A stretch of 64,000 nt of DNA from Paenibacillus physcomitrellae (lineage in GTDB: Bacteria; Bacillota; Bacilli; Paenibacillales; Paenibacillaceae). The stretch lies in contig NZ_CP022584.1 in the NCBI RefSeq assembly GCF_002240225.1, positions 4,627,850 through 4,691,849 of the forward strand. Reading direction: 5' to 3'. The notes beneath the pieces were generated by a model. That model ran no database searches. It was not told the DNA's origin and was given only the letters and a program-made list of their open reading frames with translations. Positions 51,247-59,898 of the stretch are shown here, in pieces. Every line of letters begins with the position of its first letter. The first letter of the stretch is position 1. The position numbers and the translations under genes were made by a program.

Positions 51247-51627
51247 AGGATAGGGAGAATAGAAGGTGTTGGAAAATACGTTAGAAAGCGGGAAGCAGGA
51301 TGGGAACTGGAGATATTCCTGGAGCTTTGTTTGGACAACCGGCGGGAAACCGTATGAAAGGTTAGCCAGGCTTCAAGTCAGGCAATAACAAAGATCTTAT
51401 CTTAAACCAATACCCGCAGGCCGGGACGCCGAAAGTAAGAGCGGCTCCCGGTCTGCGGGTATTTTTGCATAGTAGAAAAACGTTTTTTCTCCCAGTTTAC
51501 AAACTAAATATTTTTTTACATATACAAACAATTCTCGTGAATTTATCTTAACAAACGAGATTTATAGTGAGTAGGACAATGCTTCGCCCAACAACATCAC
51601 TATTGAAAAGTTTAAGGAGGCCTCGTG
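51247..51627 (+). promoter_or_regulatory. Intergenic region with terminator and PhoP-box-like repeats before the ugp-like operon
   Basis: The terminator is at 51409-51467. A 40-codon open frame (51266-51388, GTG start, no similarity) may be chance. TTTACA at 51496 and 51515 and TTAACA at 51548 precede a possible -10 TATAGT (51563-51568). 51515 and 51548 are 33 bp (three turns) apart, giving about -60 to -22, the PhoP binding zone. RBS AAGGAGG at 51613. Confidence 0.5.
51409..51467 (+). terminator. Terminator after the Lpl-like importer genes
   Basis: AATACCCGCAGGCCGGGA pairs with TCCCGGTCTGCGGGTATT, followed by TTT. Very stable stem. Confidence 0.85.
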
Positions 51628-52590
51628 ATGAGCGAGCTGGACAATCAGCTGAATTTACCGATCCAAGGGAAACCAGCGGCTGAGGTTGCCTATAGTCGAA
51701 CGGCGTCGCTGAAGAAGTTGAGATTTAAAGAAAACGCCCTGGCCTATACGTTTCTAGCGCCATCCCTGATTTTATTTATCGTTTTTCTGTTCTATCCGCT
51801 GGTTAAGTCGGTCTATCTCAGTTTACACAGTACAGACCCTACCGGTCGTATCGCCGCTTTTGTAGGATTCGATAATTTTGCGGATTTATTCTCATCCGGA
51901 TTATTTATCAGTGGAATAAAAATTACGGCGCTGTTTGCCTTGTTGACGGTTCCTACCGGCATTCTGCTGGCCTTGATATTGTCGGCGTTGACACATAATC
52001 TGCTGCGCGGCAAAAGATTCTTTCAATTTGCCTTCTCGCTTCCGATGGTCATTTCGGTTGGCTCCGCCAGCGTGATTTGGAAGTTTCTGTTCCATCCAAC
52101 GCTCGGCATGCTGAATTACCTGCTCGAGAAGGTGGGCATGACTCCAGTTCAGTGGCTGATCGATCCGCATTGGGCGCTGTTGTCCATTTCCATTATGACC
52201 ATATGGATGAATTTGGGCTTCAACTACATCATTTTATCCAGCGGTATGCAGGGGCTGCCTGATGAAATCTACGAAAGCGCCAAGATCGACGGAGCAGGAC
52301 CGCTGCGAGTCTTTTTCCAGATTACGATGCCGCTGCTGTCGCCGACCTTGTTTTTTGTCCTGGTGGTATCGACGATCAGCGCGTTCCAGTCCTTTGGTCA
52401 AATCAATATTTTGACACAAGGCGGACCGGTAAATGCGACCAACGTCTTCGTATATTCGATTTATCAGGAATCCTTTATCAATTTCCGCTTCGGAACGGGC
52501 AGTGCGCAAGCGATCATGCTGTTCCTGGTCATCATGCTGCTGACATTAATCCAGTTTAAATGGGTGGAAAGGAAAGTGCACTATCAATGA
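51628..52590 (+). CDS. ugpA: Glycerol-3-phosphate-type ABC permease UgpA
   Basis: 320 aa with six membrane helices after a 40-residue cytoplasmic N-terminus. AYTFLAPSLILFIVFLFYPLVKSVYLS and EAA loop YESAKIDGAGPLRVFFQITMPLLSP. SLPMVISVGSASVIWKFLFHPTLGMLNYLL resembles UgpA. ATG 51628 after AAGGAGGCC. The Ugp name depends on the binding protein downstream; other glycerol- or sugar-phosphate specificities are possible. Confidence 0.75.
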   Translation: MSELDNQLNLPIQGKPAAEVAYSRTASLKKLRFKENALAYTFLAPSLILFIVFLFYPLVKSVYLSLHSTDPTGRIAAFVGFDNFADLFSSGLFISGIKITALFALLTVPTGILLALILSALTHNLLRGKRFFQFAFSLPMVISVGSASVIWKFLFHPTLGMLNYLLEKVGMTPVQWLIDPHWALLSISIMTIWMNLGFNYIILSSGMQGLPDEIYESAKIDGAGPLRVFFQITMPLLSPTLFFVLVVSTISAFQSFGQINILTQGGPVNATNVFVYSIYQESFINFRFGTGSAQAIMLFLVIMLLTLIQFKWVERKVHYQ

Positions 52591-53411
52591 AAAAGTTTAC
52601 AGCCGCACAAGCCCTGTCCTATCTGCTGCTCCTTGTGGCAGCCGTCATGGTGCTGTATCCGGTGGTTTACAGCCTGTTTATGTCTGTCATGTCACAGGCT
52701 GAAGCCAGTGCCTATCCGCCCAGCCTGTTTCCGCATACGTTTCATTTAGCGAACATGCAGGAAGTATTCCATATCGTACCTATCGCCGTGTTTATCGGGA
52801 ATACCTTTCTGGTGTCCGCCATTGTGATGGTGGGCCAGCTCCTAACCTCCAGTTTGGCGGCTTACGCTTTTGCCAAGATGGAATTTAAGGGCAAGGGATT
52901 AATGTTCAGCCTGTTTGTTGCGACGATGATGGTCCCTTGGGAAGTCACGATGATTCCGAACTATTTGACGGTTCGTGGTCTGGATTGGCTGGATACTTAT
53001 CAAGGCTTGACCCTTCCGTTTCTGGCGACGGCGTTCGGCACCTTTATGCTGCGGCAGTTCTTTCTGCAAATTCCGAAAGAGCTGTTTGAAGCGGCTAAAA
53101 TGGACGGCTGCGGACATTTCCGCTATTTCCTGCTCCATATGCTGCCTTTGTCCCGGCCGGCGCTTGGCACACTTGCCGTTTATTCTTTCCTGAATATGTA
53201 CAACTCTTATCTGTGGCCGCTGCTCATCACGAACAGCAAACCGATGAGAACCATTCAGATCGGCATTTCGATGCTCGAATTTCAGGAGACAACCTCCTGG
53301 AATCTGGTGTTCGCCGGCATTACGCTGGCGATTCTGCCGTCCCTGATTCTGTTGATTTTTGGCTTAAAGCAGCTGGTTCGCGGAATGGCGGCAGGAGCTC
53401 TCAAAGGTTGA
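52587..53411 (+). CDS. ugpE: Glycerol-3-phosphate-type ABC permease UgpE
   Basis: 274 aa with six membrane helices; start ATG 52587 overlaps the ugpA stop by four bases. EAA loop LFEAAKMDGCGHFRYFLLHMLPLSRP; the segment FVATMMVPWEVTMIPNYLTVRGLDWLDTYQGL is close to UgpE. End LKQLVRGMAAGALKG is usual for the class. Confidence 0.78.
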   Translation: MKKFTAAQALSYLLLLVAAVMVLYPVVYSLFMSVMSQAEASAYPPSLFPHTFHLANMQEVFHIVPIAVFIGNTFLVSAIVMVGQLLTSSLAAYAFAKMEFKGKGLMFSLFVATMMVPWEVTMIPNYLTVRGLDWLDTYQGLTLPFLATAFGTFMLRQFFLQIPKELFEAAKMDGCGHFRYFLLHMLPLSRPALGTLAVYSFLNMYNSYLWPLLITNSKPMRTIQIGISMLEFQETTSWNLVFAGITLAILPSLILLIFGLKQLVRGMAAGALKG

Positions 53412-53497
53412 GTTCAATCTAGGTATCAGGTATCAAGCGGTCTCCGCCGCTTCATATAAACAAATAAATATACAAAAACTGAGGGAGAGATCTGTTC

Positions 53498-54913
53498 ATG
53501 AAGGGGTTTCGATTTAAGAAAAGTTTGCTGCTGCTGACTACGGCTTTGACAGTAGCTTTGGCAGGATGCGGTTCCAATTCCGGAAACGGCAATGCAGGCG
53601 CAAGTTCGAACAACGGTGGCGGCAATGCAGGCGCGGCCAGCAACAATTCCGGTACGGCAGCTGCTGCAACTGCAGCCCCAGCCCCTGTTAAGATCACATG
53701 GTGGCATTCCATGTCGGGAACTAACGAGAAGGCGATTAACGAGATCGTATCTGATTTTAACGCAAGCCAACAGGACGTCCAGGTAGAAGCTGTTTTCCAG
53801 GGTGCCTATGACGAAAGCTTGAACAAACTCAAAGCTTCGATCGGATCGAATAGTGGTCCTGACCTGATGCAAGTTTACGAAATCGGCAGTAAATTCATGA
53901 TTGATTCCAAATTGATTACGCCGGTTCAACAATTTATTGATGCAGATAATTATGATCTGTCCCAATTGGAGCCAAACATTACCCGTTACTATACTATTGA
54001 CGGCAAACTGAATGCGATGCCGTTTAATACTTCCAACCCGATTCTTTATTACAACAAAGATGCGTTTAAAGCCGCAGGCCTTGATCCAGAGAACCCGCCG
54101 AAGACGTATGAAGATTTCGAGAAAGCCGCCAAGGCTTTGGCTAAAAACGGCAAACCAGCTGCATCGATCGCGATTTACGGCTGGTTTATGGAGCAGTTCT
54201 TCGCCAATCAAAACGCGGATTACGTTAACAATGGCAATGGACGCCAAGCTGCCGCAACGGAATCGCTGCTCAATTCCGATGCTGGTGTGAAGACGATGGA
54301 ATGGTGGAAACGGATGCTCGACGAGAAAGCCGTCTCCAACCTGGGACGTAAAACAGACGATACCGACGCTGCATTTGCTGCGGGACAAATCGCTATGACG
54401 CTGGATTCGACAGCTTCGCTGCGCAATATCGTTCAATCGGTAGGCGGTAAATTTGAAGTAGGTACAGGTTTCCTGCCTAGACCAGCGGATGCCAAAGAAG
54501 GCGGCGTTGTAGTAGGTGGTGCCAGCTTGTATATCATGAACAACAAACCTGAAGAAGAACAAAAAGCAACATGGGAGTTCATCAAATATTTGGCAACGCC
54601 TGAAGTACAAGCCAAATGGAGCGTAAATACCGGCTACTTTCCGATCACTAAAGCAGCTTACGACCAACAGGTATTGAAAGACAACATGGCCAAATATCCA
54701 CAGTTCCAAACGGCTGTTGACCAGCTTCACGCTTCTACGGAATCTACAGCTACTTCCGGTGCGGTGATGGGCGTATTCCCTGAAGCCCGTCAAATCGTGG
54801 AAGGTTCAATTGAAGCGGTGCTGAACGGTCAGAAGGAACCAAAAGCAGCATTGGATGAAGCTGCTAAACAAATTACTGACAAGCTTGCCCAATACAATAA
54901 AACTGTTCAGTAA
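53498..54913 (+). CDS. ugpB: UgpB-like substrate-binding lipoprotein
   Basis: 471 aa. Signal peptide with lipobox ALAGC, then Gly/Asn/Ser-rich linker. Mature start ITWWHSMSGTNEKAINEIVSDFN and QGAYDESLNKLKASI with DLMQVYEIGSKFM correspond well to UgpB. PFNTSNPILYYNKDAFKAAGLDPENPPKTYEDFEKAAK is the hinge. Likely binds sn-glycerol 3-phosphate or its diesters. No ugpC ATPase gene here. A GDPD-type phosphodiesterase gene of the same pathway lies 8 kb downstream. Confidence 0.8.
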   Translation: MKGFRFKKSLLLLTTALTVALAGCGSNSGNGNAGASSNNGGGNAGAASNNSGTAAAATAAPAPVKITWWHSMSGTNEKAINEIVSDFNASQQDVQVEAVFQGAYDESLNKLKASIGSNSGPDLMQVYEIGSKFMIDSKLITPVQQFIDADNYDLSQLEPNITRYYTIDGKLNAMPFNTSNPILYYNKDAFKAAGLDPENPPKTYEDFEKAAKALAKNGKPAASIAIYGWFMEQFFANQNADYVNNGNGRQAAATESLLNSDAGVKTMEWWKRMLDEKAVSNLGRKTDDTDAAFAAGQIAMTLDSTASLRNIVQSVGGKFEVGTGFLPRPADAKEGGVVVGGASLYIMNNKPEEEQKATWEFIKYLATPEVQAKWSVNTGYFPITKAAYDQQVLKDNMAKYPQFQTAVDQLHASTESTATSGAVMGVFPEARQIVEGSIEAVLNGQKEPKAALDEAAKQITDKLAQYNKTVQ

Positions 54914-54985
54914 GCTGAGCAGAAATTAGAAGCTGCAAAATGAGAAGTTAGGCAAGATAAGAAGATAAGCAAAAAAATGACGAAT

Positions 54986-55046
54986 CCCTCGGCCAGACTG
55001 CAGGAAGGCAATGTTCCTTCTTTGCAGACAGGCCGGGGGGTTTTTC
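54986..55046 (+). terminator. Terminator after ugpB
   Basis: CCCTCGGCC pairs with GGCCGGGGGG; an inner helix CTGCA.../TGCAG extends it; a TTTTT tract follows. Confidence 0.8.
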
Positions 55047-55110
55047 TTATGGGGAAGCCTCACTTCAAGGAAGCCATGGAAGATCGACGGGTCAAGGAGG
55101 GGGAGGGGCT

Positions 55111-56016
55111 TTATACCGGGGCTTGCACATAGGGACTCTGCCGGATCATCTGGATGAAGTGATCAGCCGCGGCAGTTAAGGGTTCATTTCTCCGGGTACA
55201 AACGCCGATGATATTCCGGAGCCGGATCCCCTCCACGTCCACCCTGCATAACGCGCCGCGTTCAACATAATCGCGGACCACCAGCGAAGAAACAAAGCTG
55301 GCTCCGTAACCGGCCACGACGGAGGTAATGGCTTCATGCAGGCCGTTAAACTGCAGGGCCACGCGGGGAGAAGGCAGGTTATAGGTGCGGCACAGGGAAA
55401 ATAAACGCTCCCGGGTGGAGCTTCCTTCTTCGCGCATGACGAAAGGCTGTTTGACCATCTCCTCCAAGCTGACCTGCCGGCCTGCATAAGGATGTTGGGG
55501 AGAGACGACAAACCACAGCTCGTCCTCGAACAGCTGCTCCATTTGGATGCTTTCCTCCCACTCTTCCGCTGCGCCTCCAAACACAGCCATGTCTGCTTCC
55601 ATATTTAGCAGCAGCTTCATAGCACCGGCCGAGTTGGTGGTGGTGATGGACATTTCGACCTGCTCGTATTTTTGTTTAAATCCAGCGATCCAGGCGGGGA
55701 GTAGGAAATTTGCGGGCAGATAGGTAGCCGTGAGCCTTATGGCTCCTTTGGCGCCGGACTGGTAATCCGAAACCAGCTGTTCGATCTGCTGTTCAACGGC
55801 GAACAGGCGCGTCGCGTGGGCGGCTAATTTCTCACCGGCTTCCGTCAGGGCAATCCCTCTCCCCTGGGGTTTCAGCAGGCTTAAACCAAGCTCCTTCTCG
55901 AATTTCTTCACCTGCGCGGTAATGGCCGGCTGGCTGATATTCAACTGCTCGGAAGCCCGGGTTACGCTGCCAGACGAAGCAATGATATGGAACAGACGCA
56001 AAGCATGCAGATTCAA
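55111..56016 (-). CDS. LysR-family regulator
   Basis: 301 aa. HTH: LHALRLFHIIASSGSVTRASEQLNISQPAITAQVKKFEKELGLSLL. Effector domain from about residue 90 with IRLTATYLPANFLLPAWI and FVMREEGSSTRERL, similar to CysL/YwfK-type proteins. TTG start at 56016 after AAAGGAG. Divergent from the O-methyltransferase gene; the interval holds a dyad suitable for LysR binding, so it probably controls that gene and itself. Confidence 0.88.
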   Translation of the reverse strand: MNLHALRLFHIIASSGSVTRASEQLNISQPAITAQVKKFEKELGLSLLKPQGRGIALTEAGEKLAAHATRLFAVEQQIEQLVSDYQSGAKGAIRLTATYLPANFLLPAWIAGFKQKYEQVEMSITTTNSAGAMKLLLNMEADMAVFGGAAEEWEESIQMEQLFEDELWFVVSPQHPYAGRQVSLEEMVKQPFVMREEGSSTRERLFSLCRTYNLPSPRVALQFNGLHEAITSVVAGYGASFVSSLVVRDYVERGALCRVDVEGIRLRNIIGVCTRRNEPLTAAADHFIQMIRQSPYVQAPV

Positions 56017-56030
56017 CGGGAATAACTCCT

Positions 56031-56057
56031 TTCATAACTTATATATATGATTATGAA
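56031..56057. promoter_or_regulatory. Dyad between LysR and O-methyltransferase genes
   Basis: TTCATAA (56031-56037) and TTATGAA (56051-56057) are perfect inverted repeats 13 bp apart, in an AT-rich region that also must hold both promoters. It contains the T-N11-A core (T and A in dyad) of LysR sites. Confidence 0.55.
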
Positions 56058-56137
56058 TAAAAGATATATTATATTTATTGTTTTTGTTCCCATACACTAT
56101 ACGTGTAAAGAACAACGAAAACAAGGAGCGGATGAAA

Positions 56138-56818
56138 ATGGGATGGCAAAAATTATGGACACAAGTGGACCGCTACATGGCCGATCGTTTGGTCGCCGAG
56201 GATGAAGTGCTGAAGCGGATTCTGCAAAACAACAGAGAAGCCGCACTCCCCGAAATCGACGTTGCGCCTAATCAGGGGCAGCTGCTGCAGCTGCTTGTAA
56301 GGATGCAGGGGGCAAAACGGATTCTGGAGATCGGCACGTTGGGAGGCTACAGCACGGTTTGGATGGCTAGGGCTCTTCCGGGAGACGGCGAACTGGTCAC
56401 GCTGGAATATGATCCTCATCATGCAGAGGTAGCCCAGCAGAATCTGGAGCTGGCGGGCGTAAGCGACAAGGTGACAATCCGGGTAGGAGCGGCGCTTGAT
56501 GAGCTTGCGAAAATGGAACAGGAGCGGGCCGGCGATTTTGATTTTATCTTTATCGATGCCGACAAACCAAACAATCCGGGGTATCTGGAGTGGGCCTTGA
56601 AATTTTCGCACCCCGGAACAGTTATTGTCGGGGACAATGTGGTGCGCGGCGGCGAGATTTTGAATCCGAACAGCGAGGATTCGCGGGTAAGAGGGGTGCA
56701 GACCTTTTTCGATATGCTGGCCAAAGACCCCCGTATCACCGCAACTGCGCTGCAAACCGTAGGGAGTAAAGGTTACGACGGGTTTATGATGGGGATTGTG
56801 AATGGTCCCGCACGTTAA
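56138..56818 (+). CDS. SAM-dependent O-methyltransferase (COMT-like)
   Basis: 226 aa class I methyltransferase of the YrrM/CCoAOMT type. SAM motif I ILEIGTLGGYSTVWMA, motif II VTLEYDPHHAEVA, metal site FIFIDADKPNNPGYLEWAL with Asp ligands and VIVGDNVVRGGEIL. Length is normal. Start ATG 56138, nine bases after AAGGAG; ATG 56132 is too close to it. Methylates an unidentified (perhaps phenolic) hydroxyl group. Confidence 0.88.
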   Translation: MGWQKLWTQVDRYMADRLVAEDEVLKRILQNNREAALPEIDVAPNQGQLLQLLVRMQGAKRILEIGTLGGYSTVWMARALPGDGELVTLEYDPHHAEVAQQNLELAGVSDKVTIRVGAALDELAKMEQERAGDFDFIFIDADKPNNPGYLEWALKFSHPGTVIVGDNVVRGGEILNPNSEDSRVRGVQTFFDMLAKDPRITATALQTVGSKGYDGFMMGIVNGPAR

Positions 56819-56918
56819 ACGGAAATGGAAGCATAAGGCGTTAAGAGAGCTGCCGCCAGCGGATTTTAAAAGAATTCATCAATATTTAAAGAAGGATTAT
56901 CATATCGATTTGAATTAA
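56802..56918 (+). CDS. Small basic protein overlapping the methyltransferase end
   Basis: 38 aa beginning MVPHVKRKWKHKALRELP and ending HQYLKKDYHIDLN. GGGGA lies six bases before the ATG, inside the methyltransferase gene, and the frames overlap by 17 bases. Basic and helical; not recognised. The overlap and good RBS argue for a real coupled gene. Confidence 0.45.
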   Translation: MVPHVKRKWKHKALRELPPADFKRIHQYLKKDYHIDLN

Positions 56919-56935
56919 GCTAGAATAGGAGAAAC

Positions 56936-56986
56936 AGGTAAACAGGCAGGCAAACGAGCAAACAGGCAAACAGGCAAACAGGCCGA
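56936..56986 (+). repeat. Short AAACAGGC tandem repeats
   Basis: Five or six imperfect 8-bp units, partly ACAGGCAA. They lie in the noncoding stretch before the AlaX-like gene. Slippage repeat; no function evident. Confidence 0.8.
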
Positions 56987-57046
56987 CGAGATTACGCTGG
57001 AAGCTTGCCCAAGAGCCTGCCGAGGAAAGGACTAGGACAACCATCT

Positions 57047-58234
57047 ATGACGACTAGACTATATTACGGCGATGCCGGATTACGGGAATGGACAACAGCG
57101 ATTACGGACAGACAGGAGCGTGAGGGTGCTTATTACGTCCAACTGGAGGAGACGGCTTATTATCCGGAGGGCGGCGGCCAGCCTTGGGATACCGGGGTGA
57201 TCAACGGGATTCCGGTGCTTGAGGTACAGGTTGATGAAAAGGAGGCCATCTGGCACCGGGTCGAAAGGTTTCCGGAGGAAACCGAGGTTCGATGCGTTTT
57301 AGATTGGGCGCGGCGGTTCGACCATATGCAGCAGCACAGCGGACAGCATTTGCTTTCCGCCGTCTGCCTGAGCCTGCATGGAGCGACGACTTTAAGTTTC
57401 CACATGGGGAACGATTATGCGACTATCGACGTGGAGGCCCCGGAATTGAGCCCGGCGCAGCTGGAGGCGCTGGAGCAGGAGGTTAACCGGCAAATTTATG
57501 CGGATCGGGAGATCAGCGGTTATTTCGTCAGCCAAGAGGAAGCGGCTTCGCTGCCGCTCGTTAAACAGCCGAAGGTCACGAGCAACATCCGGATTGTGGA
57601 AATCGACGGCATTGAATATAATGCCTGCGGCGGGACTCATGTTTCGTCAACAGGGGCCATCGGCATAATCAAGCTGCTGAAAGCGGAGAAGCAGAAGGGC
57701 CATACCCGGATTTACTTCAAATGCGGAGGGCGGGCGCTTAAAGAATTCAACGATAATCTGGTTATCCTGAACGCTTTGGCCGCCAAATTTAATACCGGCA
57801 AAGAGGAAATCCTAGACCGTTTCGCCAAATGGGAGCAGGAACAGCAGGCACAGAAGTCGGAGCTCTCGGCCTTGAAGGAGCAGAACGACCAATACTTGGC
57901 GAAGGAACTGCTGACGGCGGCTAACGAGGGCGTGATCGGGCATATTTTTGAGGGAAAAACGCTTAAGGACGCCCAGAATCTGGCCGTCAAACTGGCGGCG
58001 GACAGCGGTCTTCCTGTCCTGTTCCTGACCGGCGGCGACAACAAGGTGGTGCTTGCCTACAGTGGGAACGGGAAACTCTCCTGCGGCGCTTTCTTTAAAG
58101 CCCACTTAGCCGAATATCAGGGCAAAGGCGGCGGAAGCGACAAGCTGGCTCAAGCCGGATTCGGCAGCCGGGAAGAGGCGGTGCGTTTTTATCAATTTGC
58201 GTTAACAGCGGCACAAGAGGCTGTCCAAGTATAA
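57047..58234 (+). CDS. Alanyl-tRNA editing protein, AlaX-L type (DHHA1)
   Basis: 395 aa, related to the editing part of alanyl-tRNA synthetase; hydrolyses Ser- or Gly-tRNA(Ala). N-terminal TYPE-like segment (ETAYYPEGGGQPWDTG), zinc-binding HSGQH (in HMQQHSGQHLLSAV) and ACGGTHVSSTG giving Cys and His ligands; coiled linker about 255-300; DHHA1 domain at the end with GGDNKVVLAYSG and GKGGGSDKLAQAG. No aminoacylation domain. ATG 57047 with AGGA ten bases before. Confidence 0.9.
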   Translation: MTTRLYYGDAGLREWTTAITDRQEREGAYYVQLEETAYYPEGGGQPWDTGVINGIPVLEVQVDEKEAIWHRVERFPEETEVRCVLDWARRFDHMQQHSGQHLLSAVCLSLHGATTLSFHMGNDYATIDVEAPELSPAQLEALEQEVNRQIYADREISGYFVSQEEAASLPLVKQPKVTSNIRIVEIDGIEYNACGGTHVSSTGAIGIIKLLKAEKQKGHTRIYFKCGGRALKEFNDNLVILNALAAKFNTGKEEILDRFAKWEQEQQAQKSELSALKEQNDQYLAKELLTAANEGVIGHIFEGKTLKDAQNLAVKLAADSGLPVLFLTGGDNKVVLAYSGNGKLSCGAFFKAHLAEYQGKGGGSDKLAQAGFGSREEAVRFYQFALTAAQEAVQV

Positions 58235-58303
58235 GGAACATCTCTTAAGGTTTGATCTTAAACAGGTCAGGTGGACACGGATCTCACTGTCATCTGGGCG
58301 GCA

Positions 58304-58348
58304 GCCGGAACTCAAGCATCAGCTTGCGTTTCGGCTTTTTCTTTTTTA
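58304..58348 (+). terminator. Terminator after the AlaX-like gene
   Basis: GCCGGAACTCAAGC pairs with GCTTGCGTTTCGGC around ATCA with one mismatch, followed by TTTTTCTTTTTT. Confidence 0.8.
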
Positions 58349-58477
58349 AGGGAAGGTTAGGCGGATTTCGGAGTCTTTTGGCCCTTTTTCCCGCAGGGTT
58401 CTATTGGCCCGAGCGCTGCCAGGCAGGCGGACATATACTTCAGTACATTCCCTGCTGGAGGTACGAGAGGTGAAGAG

Positions 58478-58654
58478 ATGAAAGGCTCCTACACAAAGGT
58501 CTATAAATATAAAGTAGACAGAAACCATTTTATTGTCATCAAGATCTATCAAAACGCGTTTGCCCGCACCCAAAACGGCAATGCACTGGCCAGCAACGCG
58601 GTGAACGTCAAAATTTTTAAACCTGCCACTGCCAAACCCCGGTCCGGGAAATAA
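58478..58654 (+). CDS. Miniprotein A of a related pair
   Basis: 58 aa. Starts KGSYTKVYKYKVDRN and contains FARTQNGNALASNAVNVKIF. Excellent RBS GAGAGGTGAAGAG. No signal peptide or membrane segment; basic. It shares the pattern ARTxxGNxxAxNAxxV with the next small gene, so they are probably paralogues. Function not recognised; a spore or coat role is only a guess from size and pattern. Confidence 0.6.
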   Translation: MKGSYTKVYKYKVDRNHFIVIKIYQNAFARTQNGNALASNAVNVKIFKPATAKPRSGK

Positions 58655-58691
58655 GGCCTCTGCACGCTCTAGTCCCGGAGAGGGGGTGACA

Positions 58692-58844
58692 ATGGCGATG
58701 AGAAAACGCACTGGCATCCGAAAGAAAAAAATCTCGGTCACCGTCAAGCAATCCTCGTCAGCCCGCACCGGGCAGGGTGGCAATCCGATTGCGATCAACG
58801 CTTCCGACGTCGGCGTGGTAAGAACGGATGTAACGAACCGGTAG
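58692..58844 (+). CDS. Miniprotein B of a related pair
   Basis: 50 aa. Begins MAMRKRTGIRKKKISVTVKQ and contains SARTGQGGNPIAINASDVGV. AGGGGGTG precedes the ATG at 58692. Lies 37 bp after miniprotein A and before a terminator, so the two form a small operon. Confidence 0.6.
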   Translation: MAMRKRTGIRKKKISVTVKQSSSARTGQGGNPIAINASDVGVVRTDVTNR

Positions 58845-58868
58845 CCTGGAATTTTAGGCAAATGGAAA

Positions 58869-58912
58869 AGAGGGTGTCCCCAAAGTAAACTTGGGAACAC
58901 CCTCTTTTTGTG
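58869..58912 (+). terminator. Terminator after the miniprotein pair
   Basis: AGAGGGTGTCCCCAAAGT pairs with ACTTGGGAACACCCTCT, followed by TTTT. It also faces the end of the convergent nucleoside hydrolase gene, with AAAA on the left. Confidence 0.85.
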
Positions 58913-58926
58913 CAGGAACCGGGCAC

Positions 58927-59898
58927 TCAGTCAGGAATCGGCTGCCCGCTCAGGAATAAAGCCATCATCCGGTTGATGGCGCGTTCTCCGTCAACGCCCA
59001 GGCAAAAATCGATCGGCTGCCCGACATGCGGTTTGGCTCTCCGGTCGGTAACGACCATGCCGGCTACATGCTCACCTTCCGTTGCAATAAAAGCGTGCAG
59101 ATTTTGGATGGTAACCAGGCTGGGATTTTCGGCGACCAAAACGGCCAGCAAATCATGCATCGGGCAGGCGCCGATCAGGTGGTTCGCTTCCTGGTAGAAC
59201 CGGAAATAATGCTCGAGTGAATCCCGGAGGAAAGCCACGATCGGCTGCTTATCAGCCGGTGCATGCTCCAGCAGATATCCCAGCTGATGCCGGGTCAGCA
59301 GCGTTTGAAGGGTGACGTCAAGTCCGACGATGGTCAAAGGCATGCCGGACTGAAAAACAGCCGCCGCCGCTTCGGCGTCCCCGGCGAAATTGGCTTCGGC
59401 CACCGGAGATACGTTGCCGGGCACCAGGACGCTGCCGCCCATAACGACAACCTGTTTGAACATGCGGGCAATGCCGGGATCAAGCTCCAGAGCCAGCGCC
59501 AGATTGCTCATGCGGGCGAGCGTAACCAGCGTAATTTCGCCGGGATATTTATGAGCCATGTCCACGATGTATTCGGCTGCCGACTGGCCGATCACCTGCT
59601 GACCGGATGCGGGCAGCTCGGCGCCGCCGATGCCGTTGTGCCCGTGAACATGCTCGGAGAACCGGACTTCGGTTCGTTCTAATGGATGAGCGGCCCCTTT
59701 GGCGACGGGAATGTTATTTTCCAAGCCGGCTAATTTTAATAATTTTAACGTGTTGTCCGTGGCTTGCTCGACATCGATATTGCCGAAGCAGGTCGTGATG
59801 CCCTCGACTTGGATTTCAGGCGAAAGCAGGGCATAAAGAAGCGCGATCGCGTCGTCAATGCCGGTGTCCGCATCCAGAATCATACGTTGCTTATTCAT
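58927..59898 (-). CDS. Inosine-uridine preferring nucleoside hydrolase
   Basis: 323 aa. MILDADTGIDDAIALLYAL is the calcium-binding signature near the N-terminus; VVMGGSVLVPGNVSPVAEANFAGDAEAA supplies the Asn-Phe and metal contacts; the C-terminal MHDLLAVL gives the last Asp ligand. Splits nucleosides to base and ribose for salvage. Start ATG 59898, eight bases after GGAGG. Not in an operon. Confidence 0.92.
   Translation of the reverse strand: MNKQRMILDADTGIDDAIALLYALLSPEIQVEGITTCFGNIDVEQATDNTLKLLKLAGLENNIPVAKGAAHPLERTEVRFSEHVHGHNGIGGAELPASGQQVIGQSAAEYIVDMAHKYPGEITLVTLARMSNLALALELDPGIARMFKQVVVMGGSVLVPGNVSPVAEANFAGDAEAAAAVFQSGMPLTIVGLDVTLQTLLTRHQLGYLLEHAPADKQPIVAFLRDSLEHYFRFYQEANHLIGACPMHDLLAVLVAENPSLVTIQNLHAFIATEGEHVAGMVVTDRRAKPHVGQPIDFCLGVDGERAINRMMALFLSGQPIPD

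Noticed and set aside
51266-51388. Forty-codon GTG frame after the Lpl-like permease gene
   Set aside because: Weak RBS and no similarity; it may be chance or the relic of a lost downstream enzyme gene, so it is only mentioned in the intergenic entry.
53426-54793. Minus-strand open frame of about 455 codons opposite ugpB
   Set aside because: Shadow of the ugpB coding frame, Cys/Arg/Phe-rich and without family similarity.
56936-56986. AAACAGGC repeats considered as a CRISPR remnant
   Set aside because: Units are about 8 bp, with no unique spacers and no dyad.
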